This document shows, in pieces, positions 1 through 6,777 of a DNA stretch of 40,058 nucleotides (positions are counted from its first letter, which is position 1; each line of letters begins with the position of its first letter). The DNA lies in contig JAFUFC010000151.1 in NCBI GenBank assembly GCA_017470095.1, positions 1 through 40,058 on the forward strand, written 5' to 3'. The notes below the pieces were generated by a model. That model searched no databases. It saw only the letters and a program-made list of their open reading frames with translations, and had not been told where the DNA came from. This DNA comes from Clostridia bacterium. Lineage in GTDB: Bacteria; Bacillota; Clostridia; Christensenellales; Aristaeellaceae. A program made the translations under genes and the position numbers.

Positions 1-24
1 AGTTCTTAAGAAACGAACGCGCCA

Positions 25-468
25 GTGTGCTTTCGGCTGGTGGAGGCTTTTTTGCCCTTTGTGGATAACTGGGCCACCTGCGACCAGTTATCTCCCAAGT
101 GCTTTAAAAAGCACCGGGCGGAATTGCTTGAATACATCGAAAAATGGCTGGAGGATTCGCACCCATACACCGTTCGTTTTGGCATCGGCATGCTGATGCA
201 GCATTTCCTGGAGGAAGATTTTGAACCGCGTTTCCTGGACTGGGTGGCCGGTGTGCAGTCGGAAGCATACTATGTGAACATGATGATCGCCTGGTATTTT
301 GCCACCGCGCTGACCAAGCAATATGACGCCGCGCTGCCTTATATTGAGAACCGTTCGTTGGCGCTGTGGACGCACAATAAGACCATTCAAAAGGCCATCG
401 AAAGCTACCGAATCAGCAATGAGCAGAAGGCGTACTTGCGGACGCTGAAAACCAAAGCCTTCCCCTGA
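25..468 (+). CDS. DNA alkylation repair protein (AlkD-like), N-terminus missing
   Basis: C-terminal part of an AlkD-like HEAT-repeat DNA glycosylase, a family that removes alkylated bases. Visible family features are a VDNWATCD segment, an RFGIGML helix, the YYVNMMIAWYFATAL helix pair and a C-terminal WTHNKTIQKAIESYRI stretch. The family is usually about 220-230 residues and only about 147 are here. Upstream the frame closes at an in-frame TAA (7-9). The N-terminal half must therefore lie outside the window in another frame (a frameshift), or the gene is truncated. The GTG at 25 is only the first possible start in the open frame and is not a credible native start. Family assignment is confident. 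Whether the gene is intact cannot be decided here. Confidence 0.75.
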   Translation: MCFRLVEAFLPFVDNWATCDQLSPKCFKKHRAELLEYIEKWLEDSHPYTVRFGIGMLMQHFLEEDFEPRFLDWVAGVQSEAYYVNMMIAWYFATALTKQYDAALPYIENRSLALWTHNKTIQKAIESYRISNEQKAYLRTLKTKAFP

Positions 469-524
469 TCCGCATGCAGGGCAAGCTTTGAGAGGGAAAG
501 AACGAAAAATATCCAATTTGCGTC

Positions 525-553
525 TTGAACGGCGGTTCCTGCTGCGATAAAAT
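525..553 (+). promoter_or_regulatory. Predicted sigma-A promoter of the azlCD operon
   Basis: TTGAAC (525-530), a 17-nt spacer and TAAAAT (548-553) lie 35 bases before the azlC start. The hexamers and spacing fit a housekeeping promoter. Assignment is by inspection only. Confidence 0.5.
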
Positions 554-588
554 AAAAAAGATTTTGATTCTTTTGCAGGAGGCGCTGG

Positions 589-1299
589 ATGGAAAACACC
601 GGCCAAAAGATGCGCAAGGCGCTTGCCGCTGCCTTTCCCTATACGGTGCCCATTTTGACGGGCTTTTTGTTTCTGGGCATGACGTATGGCATTTATATGC
701 GGTCGATGGGGTTTAGCTTTCTTTATCCCATGGCCATGAGCATTGCTGTTTTTGCTGGGTCCGCTGAATTTGTGGTGGGCCATATGCTGACCGGGCTTTT
801 CGACCCGCTGGGGGCCTTTGCGATGATTTTGATGGTCAATGCCCGGCACTTGTTTTATGGCATTTCGATGCTGGATAAATACCGACGCCTGGGCTGGAAA
901 AGCCTGTATCTGATCTATGGCATGTGCGACGAGAGCTTTTCCATTAACTGCACAGTGGCCATTCCCGCAGGGGTCGATCCTGGCTGGTTTTACTTTTTCA
1001 TTACGGCGCTGAACCAGCTGTACTGGGTGCTGGGGGCCACACTGGGCGGCTTGTTTGGTTCGCTTATACATTTTAACACCCAGGGCCTGGATTTTGTGAT
1101 GACCGCCATGTTTGTGGTCATTTTCCTGGAGCAGTGGAGGAAGGAGAAAACCCATGACAGCGCCTTGCTGGGCATTGGTTCATCGGCGCTGTGCTTGCTG
1201 GTCTTTGGGCAGGACCGGTTTATCATTCCCGCCATGGCGTTGATTTTGCTATCGCTCACGCTTCTTCGGCGGCCCATCGAAGGGAGGACGACGGCATGA
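589..1299 (+). CDS. azlC: AzlC family branched-chain amino acid exporter, large subunit
   Basis: Large, multi-spanning subunit of the two-component AzlCD permease, a family linked to export of branched-chain amino acids and analogues. The 236-residue protein has the family's usual length. It shows hydrophobic helices from about residue 15 onward, including an [19 protein letters not shown] segment and a [13 protein letters not shown] motif typical of AzlC. AGGAGG at 577-582 sits 6 nt before the ATG and fixes the start. The TGA stop overlaps the ATG of azlD (ATGA), so the two are translationally coupled. The actual substrate cannot be read from the sequence. Confidence 0.93.
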   Translation: MENTGQKMRKALAAAFPYTVPILTGFLFLGMTYGIYMRSMGFSFLYPMAMSIAVFAGSAEFVVGHMLTGLFDPLGAFAMILMVNARHLFYGISMLDKYRRLGWKSLYLIYGMCDESFSINCTVAIPAGVDPGWFYFFITALNQLYWVLGATLGGLFGSLIHFNTQGLDFVMTAMFVVIFLEQWRKEKTHDSALLGIGSSALCLLVFGQDRFIIPAMALILLSLTLLRRPIEGRTTA

Positions 1300-1622
1300 C
1301 CGTGCAGCAGCGAATCATCATCATTGCTATTGCCGCCTTGGCGACGCAGATCACTCGTTTTCTTCCTTTTGTGGCGTTTCCATCTGGGAAACCTACGCCC
1401 AAGTATGTGCAGTATCTGGGCAGGGCGCTGCCCCCAGCCATGTTCGGACTGCTGGTGGTATATTGCTTGAAAAATACCAGCTTTCTCACCGGCAGCCATG
1501 GCCTGCCGGAAGCCATCAGCGTATTGGCGGTGGTGGCTTTGCATTTATGGAAAAAGCAGATGCTTTTGTCCATTGCCGGCGGTACATTGTGTTACATGCT
1601 GCTGGTTCAATGGGTATTCTGA
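1296..1622 (+). CDS. azlD: AzlD family branched-chain amino acid exporter, small subunit
   Basis: Small membrane partner of AzlC, 108 residues, with about four hydrophobic segments (residues near 7-24, 42-61, 68-84 and 88-106) and an ITRFLPF motif common in AzlD. The open frame reaches back to 1191, but the start chosen is the ATG at 1296. It overlaps the azlC stop by four bases, is preceded by AGGGAGGACGACGGC, and gives the normal AzlD N-terminus. The isomerase gene follows after only 25 bases. Confidence 0.9.
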   Translation: MTVQQRIIIIAIAALATQITRFLPFVAFPSGKPTPKYVQYLGRALPPAMFGLLVVYCLKNTSFLTGSHGLPEAISVLAVVALHLWKKQMLLSIAGGTLCYMLLVQWVF

Positions 1623-1647
1623 TACGGAAGAAGGGAGAGCGCTTACG

Positions 1648-2472
1648 ATGCACCGCGTTCTTTGCTCCACCGGGGCGCTGATCGGCCGGCCTAACGGCCG
1701 GGACTGGCATTTGCTTAACGGCTGCCGGGATCAGCTTCATTGCGATGGATTTGAATTCATGATGTATGATACCTGGTATGATGATTGGGAACAGATCGCG
1801 GATTATGTGGAGGGGCTGCGCTTGACTATTCCCACCCTGCATTGCGAAAAATGCATTGGGGAGGAAATTAGCCTGCGGGGCCCGGGCGATTGGGAGGATG
1901 CTTTCCGAAAGTTTGACCAGAACTGCCGCCTGGCCGTTCGGCTGGGAGCAAAGCTCATGGTGCTGCATTTATGGGACGGGGTCACTTCCGATCGGTATTT
2001 TGACAACAATCTGGCGGCTTATCCCTATTTGCGGGAGCGGGCAGAAAAGCAGGGCATCCTTTTGACGGTGGAAAACGTGGTCTGCAATCAGGGCGATCCA
2101 TTGACCCATTGGCGGGTCCTGCAAAAGCAATACCCGGATGCGCAGTTCACCTTCGATACCAAAATGGCGGCATTCCACGATCAATTGGAATGCATGTATC
2201 TGCCCGAAAATGCCGACCTGTGGGCCCATATCGCTCATTTACATATTAACGATTACGCTGGGGGATATCTGGATTGGAGCCATTTGCGCACGCTGCACAT
2301 CGGTGATGGACGATTGAACTTTGAAAAGCTGTTCGCCTTCCTGCGGGATATTCATTATGCCGGGGATTACACAGTGGAGGCCACGTCCTTCCTGCCGGAT
2401 GGGGTGATTCATTGGCAGGATTTGAACCGGTCCGTGGACCGGGTGCGCGCGTTACTGAATATAGGGGGATAA
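1648..2472 (+). CDS. Sugar phosphate isomerase/epimerase, xylose isomerase-like TIM barrel
   Basis: A 274-residue member of the AP endonuclease 2/xylose isomerase-like TIM-barrel superfamily. These enzymes are usually metal-dependent sugar isomerases or epimerases. Likely metal ligands sit at barrel strand ends: Glu in LTVENVV, Asp in FTFDTKMAAFHD, His in IAHLHINDY and a late Glu in YTVEATSF. The start at 1648 follows an AAGGGAGAGC ribosome site and gives a natural N-terminus; the frame is open further upstream but that part overlaps azlD. The substrate is not predictable. It sits between azlD and an AAA ATPase, 25 and 4 bases apart, so all four genes are probably cotranscribed, though no common pathway is obvious. 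Confidence 0.8.
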   Translation: MHRVLCSTGALIGRPNGRDWHLLNGCRDQLHCDGFEFMMYDTWYDDWEQIADYVEGLRLTIPTLHCEKCIGEEISLRGPGDWEDAFRKFDQNCRLAVRLGAKLMVLHLWDGVTSDRYFDNNLAAYPYLRERAEKQGILLTVENVVCNQGDPLTHWRVLQKQYPDAQFTFDTKMAAFHDQLECMYLPENADLWAHIAHLHINDYAGGYLDWSHLRTLHIGDGRLNFEKLFAFLRDIHYAGDYTVEATSFLPDGVIHWQDLNRSVDRVRALLNIGG

Positions 2473-2476
2473 AACG

Positions 2477-3556
2477 ATGGAAGACCGCAGGGAAGAAATC
2501 ATCCGGCTGCAAAGCGAAATCATGCGGGGGCTGCTGGATCAGCGGATGAAGATGATCGGGGAGGATTTGTGGGGCATGCCGACCCAGGATGTGCCCACGC
2601 TGTCCTCCTTCCGGGAGCAGCAGACGGAAAAAACGGATGAAAAAAACGCTCCGGGTGCCACCGCTCAGGCGGAGAAACAACCGGAAGAAAAAAAGGAAGA
2701 AAACCCGCCGGAAAAAATAGAAGATTTAAAACAAGAACTGCATGGCTATATCGGCCTGAACCTGATCAAGGATGAGGTGGACAGCCTGATCAACTGGGTG
2801 GAAATTGTGAAAGCCCGGAAGGAGCACGATTTGCCCGCCCCGGACCTGAGCCTGCACATGGTGTTTTCCGGTAACCCCGGCACGGGCAAAACCATGATTG
2901 CCCGCTTGATGGCCCGGATCTACAAGAGCCTGGGCGTGCTCAGCCAGGGCCAGCTGGTCGAAGTGGACCGGTCTGGCCTGGTGGCAGGCTATGTGGGCCA
3001 GACCGCCATCAAAACCGCCGAAGTGATTGAAAAGGCCAAAGGCGGCGTGCTGTTTATTGATGAAGCCTATGCCCTTACCAACCGGGGCGGCACCGATTAC
3101 GGCCAAGAGGCTGTGGATACCTTGCTCAAGGCCATGGAGGATCACCGGGATGATCTGGTGGTGATCGTGGCGGGCTATACCGAACTGATGCAGGAATTCG
3201 TCCATTCCAATCCCGGCCTGGAATCTCGCTTCAACCGCTTTATGCATTTCCCGGATTACACGGTGGCGGAAATGCGGGATATTTTCCTTATGCGCTGCGA
3301 AAAGAGCGGCTATACCCTGGCGGAGGAGGCCCGGCAGCCGCTGGAGGATATTCTGGCGGTGGAGAGCCAGGATGTGGAAGGCTTCGGCAACGCCCGGGGT
3401 GTGCGCAACCTATTTGAAAAGGCCATTGCCGCGCAGGCTGACCGCCTGGCCCAGGGAAAAGAGGAATTGACCAGGGAGAGCCTGATGCTGATTACGGAGC
3501 AGGATCTGCGGGCCGCCATCGGCGAAAAAAAGGCAAACGAAACGGATGCGAAATAA
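2477..3556 (+). CDS. AAA ATPase of the SpoVK/CbbX family
   Basis: A 359-residue AAA+ ATPase. Residues 1-75 form a charged Lys/Glu/Pro-rich N-terminal part. The ATPase domain follows, with Walker A GNPGTGKT near residue 131, a YVGQTA segment, Walker B VLFIDEAYAL near residue 191, a sensor-like VIVAGY segment, and an arginine-finger region LESRFNRF. This pattern matches the CbbX/CfxQ/SpoVK group, whose B. subtilis member acts in spore maturation. A sporulation role here is inference from family only. The start is supported by AGGGGGATAAAACG. A terminator hairpin follows at 3586-3618, making this the last gene of the azlCD operon. Confidence 0.85.
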   Translation: MEDRREEIIRLQSEIMRGLLDQRMKMIGEDLWGMPTQDVPTLSSFREQQTEKTDEKNAPGATAQAEKQPEEKKEENPPEKIEDLKQELHGYIGLNLIKDEVDSLINWVEIVKARKEHDLPAPDLSLHMVFSGNPGTGKTMIARLMARIYKSLGVLSQGQLVEVDRSGLVAGYVGQTAIKTAEVIEKAKGGVLFIDEAYALTNRGGTDYGQEAVDTLLKAMEDHRDDLVVIVAGYTELMQEFVHSNPGLESRFNRFMHFPDYTVAEMRDIFLMRCEKSGYTLAEEARQPLEDILAVESQDVEGFGNARGVRNLFEKAIAAQADRLAQGKEELTRESLMLITEQDLRAAIGEKKANETDAK

Positions 3557-3585
3557 TGGGGCGGTGCCGTTCCATCCCAAAGAGG

Positions 3586-3618
3586 CTGATACGCTTTTGC
3601 TTAGCGTGTCAGTCTTTT
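3586..3618 (+). terminator. Intrinsic terminator of the azlCD/AAA ATPase operon
   Basis: A 9-bp stem (3586-3594 with 3604-3612, one G·U pair) with a 9-base loop is followed by TCTTTT. The U-tract overlaps the first of two AT-rich tandem repeats. Confidence 0.65.
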
Positions 3619-3659
3619 AAAAATATTTTTAAAAAGTCTTTTAAAAATATTTTTAAAAA
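3612..3659 (+). repeat. Two perfect tandem 24-bp AT-rich repeats (UP-element-like)
   Basis: Units 3612-3635 and 3636-3659 are identical over 24 bases. Each consists of GTC followed by alternating T- and A-tracts. The second unit ends 4 bp before a TTGACA -35 box. Its A5-TA-T5-A5 core closely matches the published consensus for the RNA polymerase alpha-subunit UP element (AAAWWTWTTTTNNAAAA) at the correct distance. Confidence 0.85.
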
Positions 3660-3663
3660 CCCA

Positions 3664-3692
3664 TTGACACGAATGAAAATATGGGATATACT
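3664..3692 (+). promoter_or_regulatory. Near-consensus sigma-A promoter driving a short non-coding transcript
   Basis: TTGACA (3664-3669), a spacer of exactly 17 bp, and TATACT (3687-3692) lie directly downstream of the UP-like repeats. The predicted start is G3699 or within a few bases. With a perfect -35, ideal spacing and an upstream A/T-tract element, this is the strongest-looking promoter in the window. No open reading frame of useful length follows before the terminator at 3757-3795. Confidence 0.8.
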
Positions 3693-3698
3693 ATTCTT

Positions 3699-3795
3699 GT
3701 GGTTAGAAATATCTAACTTTACAAATCAATCCACACCTCCTTTTCTTCTCCCTGGGCGGGCGCTGTGCGGCATCACAGCGCCCGTTCTTTTTCTT
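3699..3795 (+). ncRNA. Candidate ~97-nt small RNA with anti-Shine-Dalgarno seed
   Basis: Predicted transcript between the 3664-3692 promoter and an intrinsic terminator. It has three parts. A 5' hairpin pairs GTTAGA (3702-3707) with TCTAAC (3712-3717) around a 4-base loop. A pyrimidine-rich, probably unpaired linker (3718-3756) contains CACCTCCTTT at 3734-3743, the same 10 bases found at the 3' end of 16S rRNA. A GC-rich 11-bp terminator stem follows. This order of parts is common in Firmicutes regulatory RNAs with C/U-rich seeds that bind ribosome sites. No ATG-started frame exists; a GTG at 3699 closes after five codons. The 3702-3717 palindrome could instead be a repressor operator at +4. 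No known RNA family was recognised. Confidence 0.55.
3757..3795 (+). terminator. Strong intrinsic terminator of the candidate small RNA
   Basis: CGGGCGCTGTG (3757-3767) pairs perfectly with CACAGCGCCCG (3774-3784) around the loop CGGCAT. TTCTTTTTCTT follows. The U-tract lies on the + side only, so it does not serve the convergent gene ending at 3822. Confidence 0.85.
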
Positions 3796-3821
3796 CGGTG
3801 AACTTACAAAGCCTGATCTTT

Positions 3822-4385
3822 TTAATCCCCGTATGGGTCAAACCGGGGCTGGGGGTACAGGGGCCTGGGGTCGGGGCAGCAATTGGGCCGGTCCGGCCCA
3901 GGCACGGCACAGGGAGAGAGAAGGTAACCTGCGATGATCAGCTCGACGGCCACATCCCGGCCATCTCCCTGTCGGGGCAGGCAACCGCGGAAGGGGCGCA
4001 CGGCGGCCTGGACAAAAATTTGTCCCTGCCAAATGTCCGCTTCTGGCGCGCAGCTGCGCAGGGTCAATTCTGCCTCCAGGGTCGTATCCACGGTGAATTG
4101 CCTGCCGCATCCATCCCGGATGCGCAGTGTAACGGGGATATTCACCAGCAGTGCGATGGATCCCCGGCAGCGGCAGGGCAGCTCCTCCCAATGGGGCTGG
4201 CCGCACAGGGCGGCGTCCGTCACCGTAAAGGGCGGACGGGCATCCCTGGGCAGTTGATCGGGGCACAGGAAAACGCATTCCGGCCTGCGGTGCAGTTTAC
4301 CGCAAGCCAAAATGCGCTGCATGAGATAGCCGCCGCACATGGGCTGCATGGGCGGGCATGGCGGGGCTGGATGACAATGCTTCAT
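3822..4385 (-). CDS. Cys-rich protein of unknown function
   Basis: A 187-residue protein I do not recognise. The start is well supported: AAAAGGAGG lies 7 bases before the ATG. Residues 1-45 are rich in Cys, His, Pro and Met (CHPAPPC, MCGGY, ILACGKLH, PECVFLC). The middle has a beta-rich look with alternating hydrophobic residues (SIALLVNIPVTLRIRD, FTVDTTLEAELTLR), and the C-terminus is rich in Cys and Pro. There is no signal peptide or membrane helix. It lies 33 bases after the metallo-beta-lactamase gene and is probably cotranscribed with it. The pattern recalls small spore-coat or SPOCS/DUF3794-type proteins of Clostridia, but that is only an impression. Confidence 0.65.
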   Translation of the reverse strand: MKHCHPAPPCPPMQPMCGGYLMQRILACGKLHRRPECVFLCPDQLPRDARPPFTVTDAALCGQPHWEELPCRCRGSIALLVNIPVTLRIRDGCGRQFTVDTTLEAELTLRSCAPEADIWQGQIFVQAAVRPFRGCLPRQGDGRDVAVELIIAGYLLSPCAVPGPDRPNCCPDPRPLYPQPRFDPYGD

Positions 4386-4418
4386 GGTATCGCCTCCTTT
4401 TCAGGGGTATACCACATC

Positions 4419-5615
4419 TTATTCCGGCATGCCGTTATCGGTGCGGGCCAAGGGACGGCCAAAAGCGTCGTACAGGATGGCCATATCGTATTTCTTTTGA
4501 TGCCAGATTTTTTTGCCGCTCCATTGATAATCGCTGCTGCCCTTGGTGGAGCGGGAACCCACGGTGAACGTGCCGCCGGCAGGGACCGAAGCGTCGGGCA
4601 AGGTCAACATATCGTCGCCCCGGGAGGAATAAAGGATGCAGTCCTTTAATTGCAGGGGGTTGGCGCCGTCATTACGGATGGTCAGCAAATCGTCCTTCAA
4701 ATCGATTTTCAGGCTGATGTTTTCCGCCCGGAGAGGCACATCATGCCAATATACGTCGGTCACTTCGGGCACGCCGTTTCGCAGCGTAACCTGCCAGGCA
4801 TCATGGGCCTCCTGAGAAACGTAAATTGCGCAGCCTGTGGCTGACAGGCGGCTCAAGGTTGACCGGGCCGGGGTGTCAATCTCTTCTTGGGTGCTGGTCA
4901 GGATCAGGGCTGCTTTGGGCTGCACGGCCCGGAGCATATTCAGGGTGGTGGCCTTGTTGTCCCCGTGGTGGCCTACCTTCAGCACGTCCGTGGGAGAGAA
5001 GGCGTTGGCACGGAGCAGGTCATACTCCTCGTCCTCCTTCATATCCCCCGTCAGCAGGATGCTGCCCTGGGGGCAGGAAAAACGCAGCACCAGGGAATTG
5101 TTGTTTTCGTTGGCGTCGTTTACGGAAGTGGGGCCCAGCACGGTAAAGGAGCCGGTGCTGCCTGCGCTTACCACATCCCCAGCCTTCAGCCAGGTCACCG
5201 GTGTGCCCCGGGAAGCGGCGGCCACGGCGGCGGGATGCTGGCCGGGCTTCACGTCATAATAAATTTCGGCGGCGTACCAGGCATCGATGGGCAGGCCGCT
5301 TTGGGCCAGGGACAGAAGCCCGCCGTAGTGATCCTTGTGACAATGAGTCAAAAATACGCCGTTCAAATGGGCCACACCGTATTGGCTGAGCATGGTTTTC
5401 AGGGCGGCGTAGGTTTGCTCGTACCCCGCGTCGATCAGGAACGCCTGATCCTCCCACAACAGCAGCATGCAGTCCGCTTTGCCGATGTTCAGGGCAATGA
5501 ATTGGGCGGCGCTGTCCGGGCTTTGTTCATCGGCTCGGGACAGGCCCGGCACTGTCCAAACGGCGATCCCGGCCAGCAGCATGAAAATGGCCAACGCTCT
5601 TGTCAATGTTTTCAC
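4419..5615 (-). CDS. Secreted metallo-beta-lactamase (ComEC-like) with C-terminal lamin-tail domain
   Basis: A 398-residue predicted exported hydrolase. Residues 1-27 form a signal peptide ending near LSRA. The metallo-beta-lactamase fold follows, with zinc-binding THCHKDHYGG (His91, His93, Asp95, His96), a LLTGDMK segment and VGHHGD. This is the soluble ComEC/Rec2-like subgroup seen outside competence loci. Residues from about 295 to the end resemble a lamin-tail domain (IRNDGANPLQLKDC, VPAGGTFTVG), often found on secreted nucleases and hydrolases. The GTG start at 5615 is chosen because AGGAGGAGGG lies upstream and it gives a clean signal peptide; the frame stays open into the ricT terminator region. 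The substrate is unknown; extracellular nucleic acid or phosphodiester is a reasonable guess. Confidence 0.82.
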   Translation of the reverse strand: MKTLTRALAIFMLLAGIAVWTVPGLSRADEQSPDSAAQFIALNIGKADCMLLLWEDQAFLIDAGYEQTYAALKTMLSQYGVAHLNGVFLTHCHKDHYGGLLSLAQSGLPIDAWYAAEIYYDVKPGQHPAAVAAASRGTPVTWLKAGDVVSAGSTGSFTVLGPTSVNDANENNNSLVLRFSCPQGSILLTGDMKEDEEYDLLRANAFSPTDVLKVGHHGDNKATTLNMLRAVQPKAALILTSTQEEIDTPARSTLSRLSATGCAIYVSQEAHDAWQVTLRNGVPEVTDVYWHDVPLRAENISLKIDLKDDLLTIRNDGANPLQLKDCILYSSRGDDMLTLPDASVPAGGTFTVGSRSTKGSSDYQWSGKKIWHQKKYDMAILYDAFGRPLARTDNGMPE

Positions 5616-5638
5616 CTCGTATCCCTCCTCCTGGCGAT

Positions 5639-5667
5639 AGTATAGCACAGGAGCACCTTTTTCGAAA
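5639..5667 (-). promoter_or_regulatory. Possible extended -10 promoter of the metallo-beta-lactamase gene
   Basis: On the minus strand TATACT (5644-5639) is preceded by TGC, an extended -10 motif. The -35 position holds TTTCGA, a poor match. The start would fall shortly before the ribosome site of the gene at 5615. Confidence 0.4.
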
Positions 5668-5700
5668 CGAACGTGGGAGGAATTTACATGTCTGTTTTCA

Positions 5701-5728
5701 TCAAGAAAAGCGGCCATTTGGGCCGCTT
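5701..5728 (-). terminator. Intrinsic terminator of the darA-holB-ricT operon
   Basis: Read on the minus strand, AAGCGGCC pairs with GGCCGCTT around a 5-base loop, followed by TTTTCTTG. It lies 24 bases after the ricT stop. Confidence 0.75.
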
Positions 5729-5751
5729 GCATGGGAATGATAACGATGGGG

Positions 5752-6777
5752 TTACTCACCGTCGTCTTCATCCTCCACATCGATCAGTTCTTCCGGCGCA
5801 TCCTCGGCGATTTCCTGGATCTCGTTCAGCGCTTCATCTTCGCTGATGCCCTCGTCCAGAGCAAATTCCTTCACCGATTCTTCATCGGGTACATCGTTAT
5901 CCAAATCCGGTTCAGCCGTTTCCGGGGCAAAAGCGGTGGCCTTCTTTTCCTTGGGCGGGCGCTGAGGCGGCTGCACGCGCTGCACCTGCTCCAGGGGATA
6001 ATCCTTTTGTTCGGTGCTGTCGCCTTTGGGAATGCGCACCCGCACGGTTTCCTTCAAAATATTCAGGTCGATCACCGTGCCATTGCCATCGGGCGTGATC
6101 ACTTCCTTGCCCACTTTGGGCATGCGCTTGCGGGTGGCCTCATAGTGATCTTCTTCATACTTCAGGCAGCACATGAGCCGGCCGCATACGCCGGAAATCT
6201 TGGTGGGGTTCAAGGACAGGTTCTGCTCCTTGGCCATCTTGATGGACACAGGCTGGAAATCGCCCAGGAATGCCCCGCAGCACACCGGCCGGCCGCACAG
6301 GCCCAGGCCGCCCATCATCTTGGCTTCGTCCCGCACACCAATTTGACGCAGCTCAATGCGGGTGTGGAACACGGAAGCCAGATCCTTCACCAAAGAACGA
6401 AAATCCACTCGCTTGTCGGAGGTGAAGTAGAACAAAATCTTGGAATTATCGAAGGTGTATTCGCACCCCACCAGCTTCATTTGCAGCTTATGCTCGTCCA
6501 CCTTTTTCTGGCACAGGGCCATGGCGTCCTTTTCCTTGGCGCGGTTGTCCGCTTGGTGCTGGGCGTCCTCCACGGTGGCAATGCGGATCACCTTTTTCAG
6601 CGGCGGGGTGATCAACTCGTCGCTGACCTCTTTTACGCCCGTCACCACTTCACCGTATTCCATGCCCCGCACCGTTTCCACGATGACGGCATCCCCGGCG
6701 GTGGGCCACCACTGGCCCGGATCAAAATAATACAATTTGCCTGCGTTCCGAAACCGAACGCCGATTACTGTTGCCAT
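5752..6777 (-). CDS. ricT: RicT (YaaT), PSP1-domain protein of the RNA-processing Ric complex
   Basis: A 341-residue PSP1-family protein. In B. subtilis RicT forms, with RicA and RicF, an iron-sulfur complex that helps RNase Y process mRNA and affects competence, biofilm and sporulation. The PSP1 core shows the conserved cysteine cluster CGRPVCCGAFLG and VCGRLMCCLKYEE around residues 173-230. The last ~70 residues are an acidic tail (many Glu/Asp), longer than I would expect. The start is ATG 6777, with GGAGG 10 bases upstream and a natural MATVIGVRF N-terminus. It overlaps the end of holB by 13 bases. The darA-holB-ricT order matches the yaaQ-holB-yaaT region of Bacillus. Confidence 0.92.
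   Translation of the reverse strand: MATVIGVRFRNAGKLYYFDPGQWWPTAGDAVIVETVRGMEYGEVVTGVKEVSDELITPPLKKVIRIATVEDAQHQADNRAKEKDAMALCQKKVDEHKLQMKLVGCEYTFDNSKILFYFTSDKRVDFRSLVKDLASVFHTRIELRQIGVRDEAKMMGGLGLCGRPVCCGAFLGDFQPVSIKMAKEQNLSLNPTKISGVCGRLMCCLKYEEDHYEATRKRMPKVGKEVITPDGNGTVIDLNILKETVRVRIPKGDSTEQKDYPLEQVQRVQPPQRPPKEKKATAFAPETAEPDLDNDVPDEESVKEFALDEGISEDEALNEIQEIAEDAPEELIDVEDEDDGE

Noticed and set aside
60..68. Perfect DnaA box (TGTGGATAA)
   Set aside because: A single copy inside the AlkD coding sequence, encoding conserved VDNW; no cluster or AT-rich unwinding region nearby.
3741..3760. Strong minus-strand AAAAGGAGGTG site, as if for a leftward gene
   Set aside because: No ATG follows on the minus strand; the nearest TTG frame has eight codons. 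The sequence is better explained as an anti-Shine-Dalgarno seed on the + strand.
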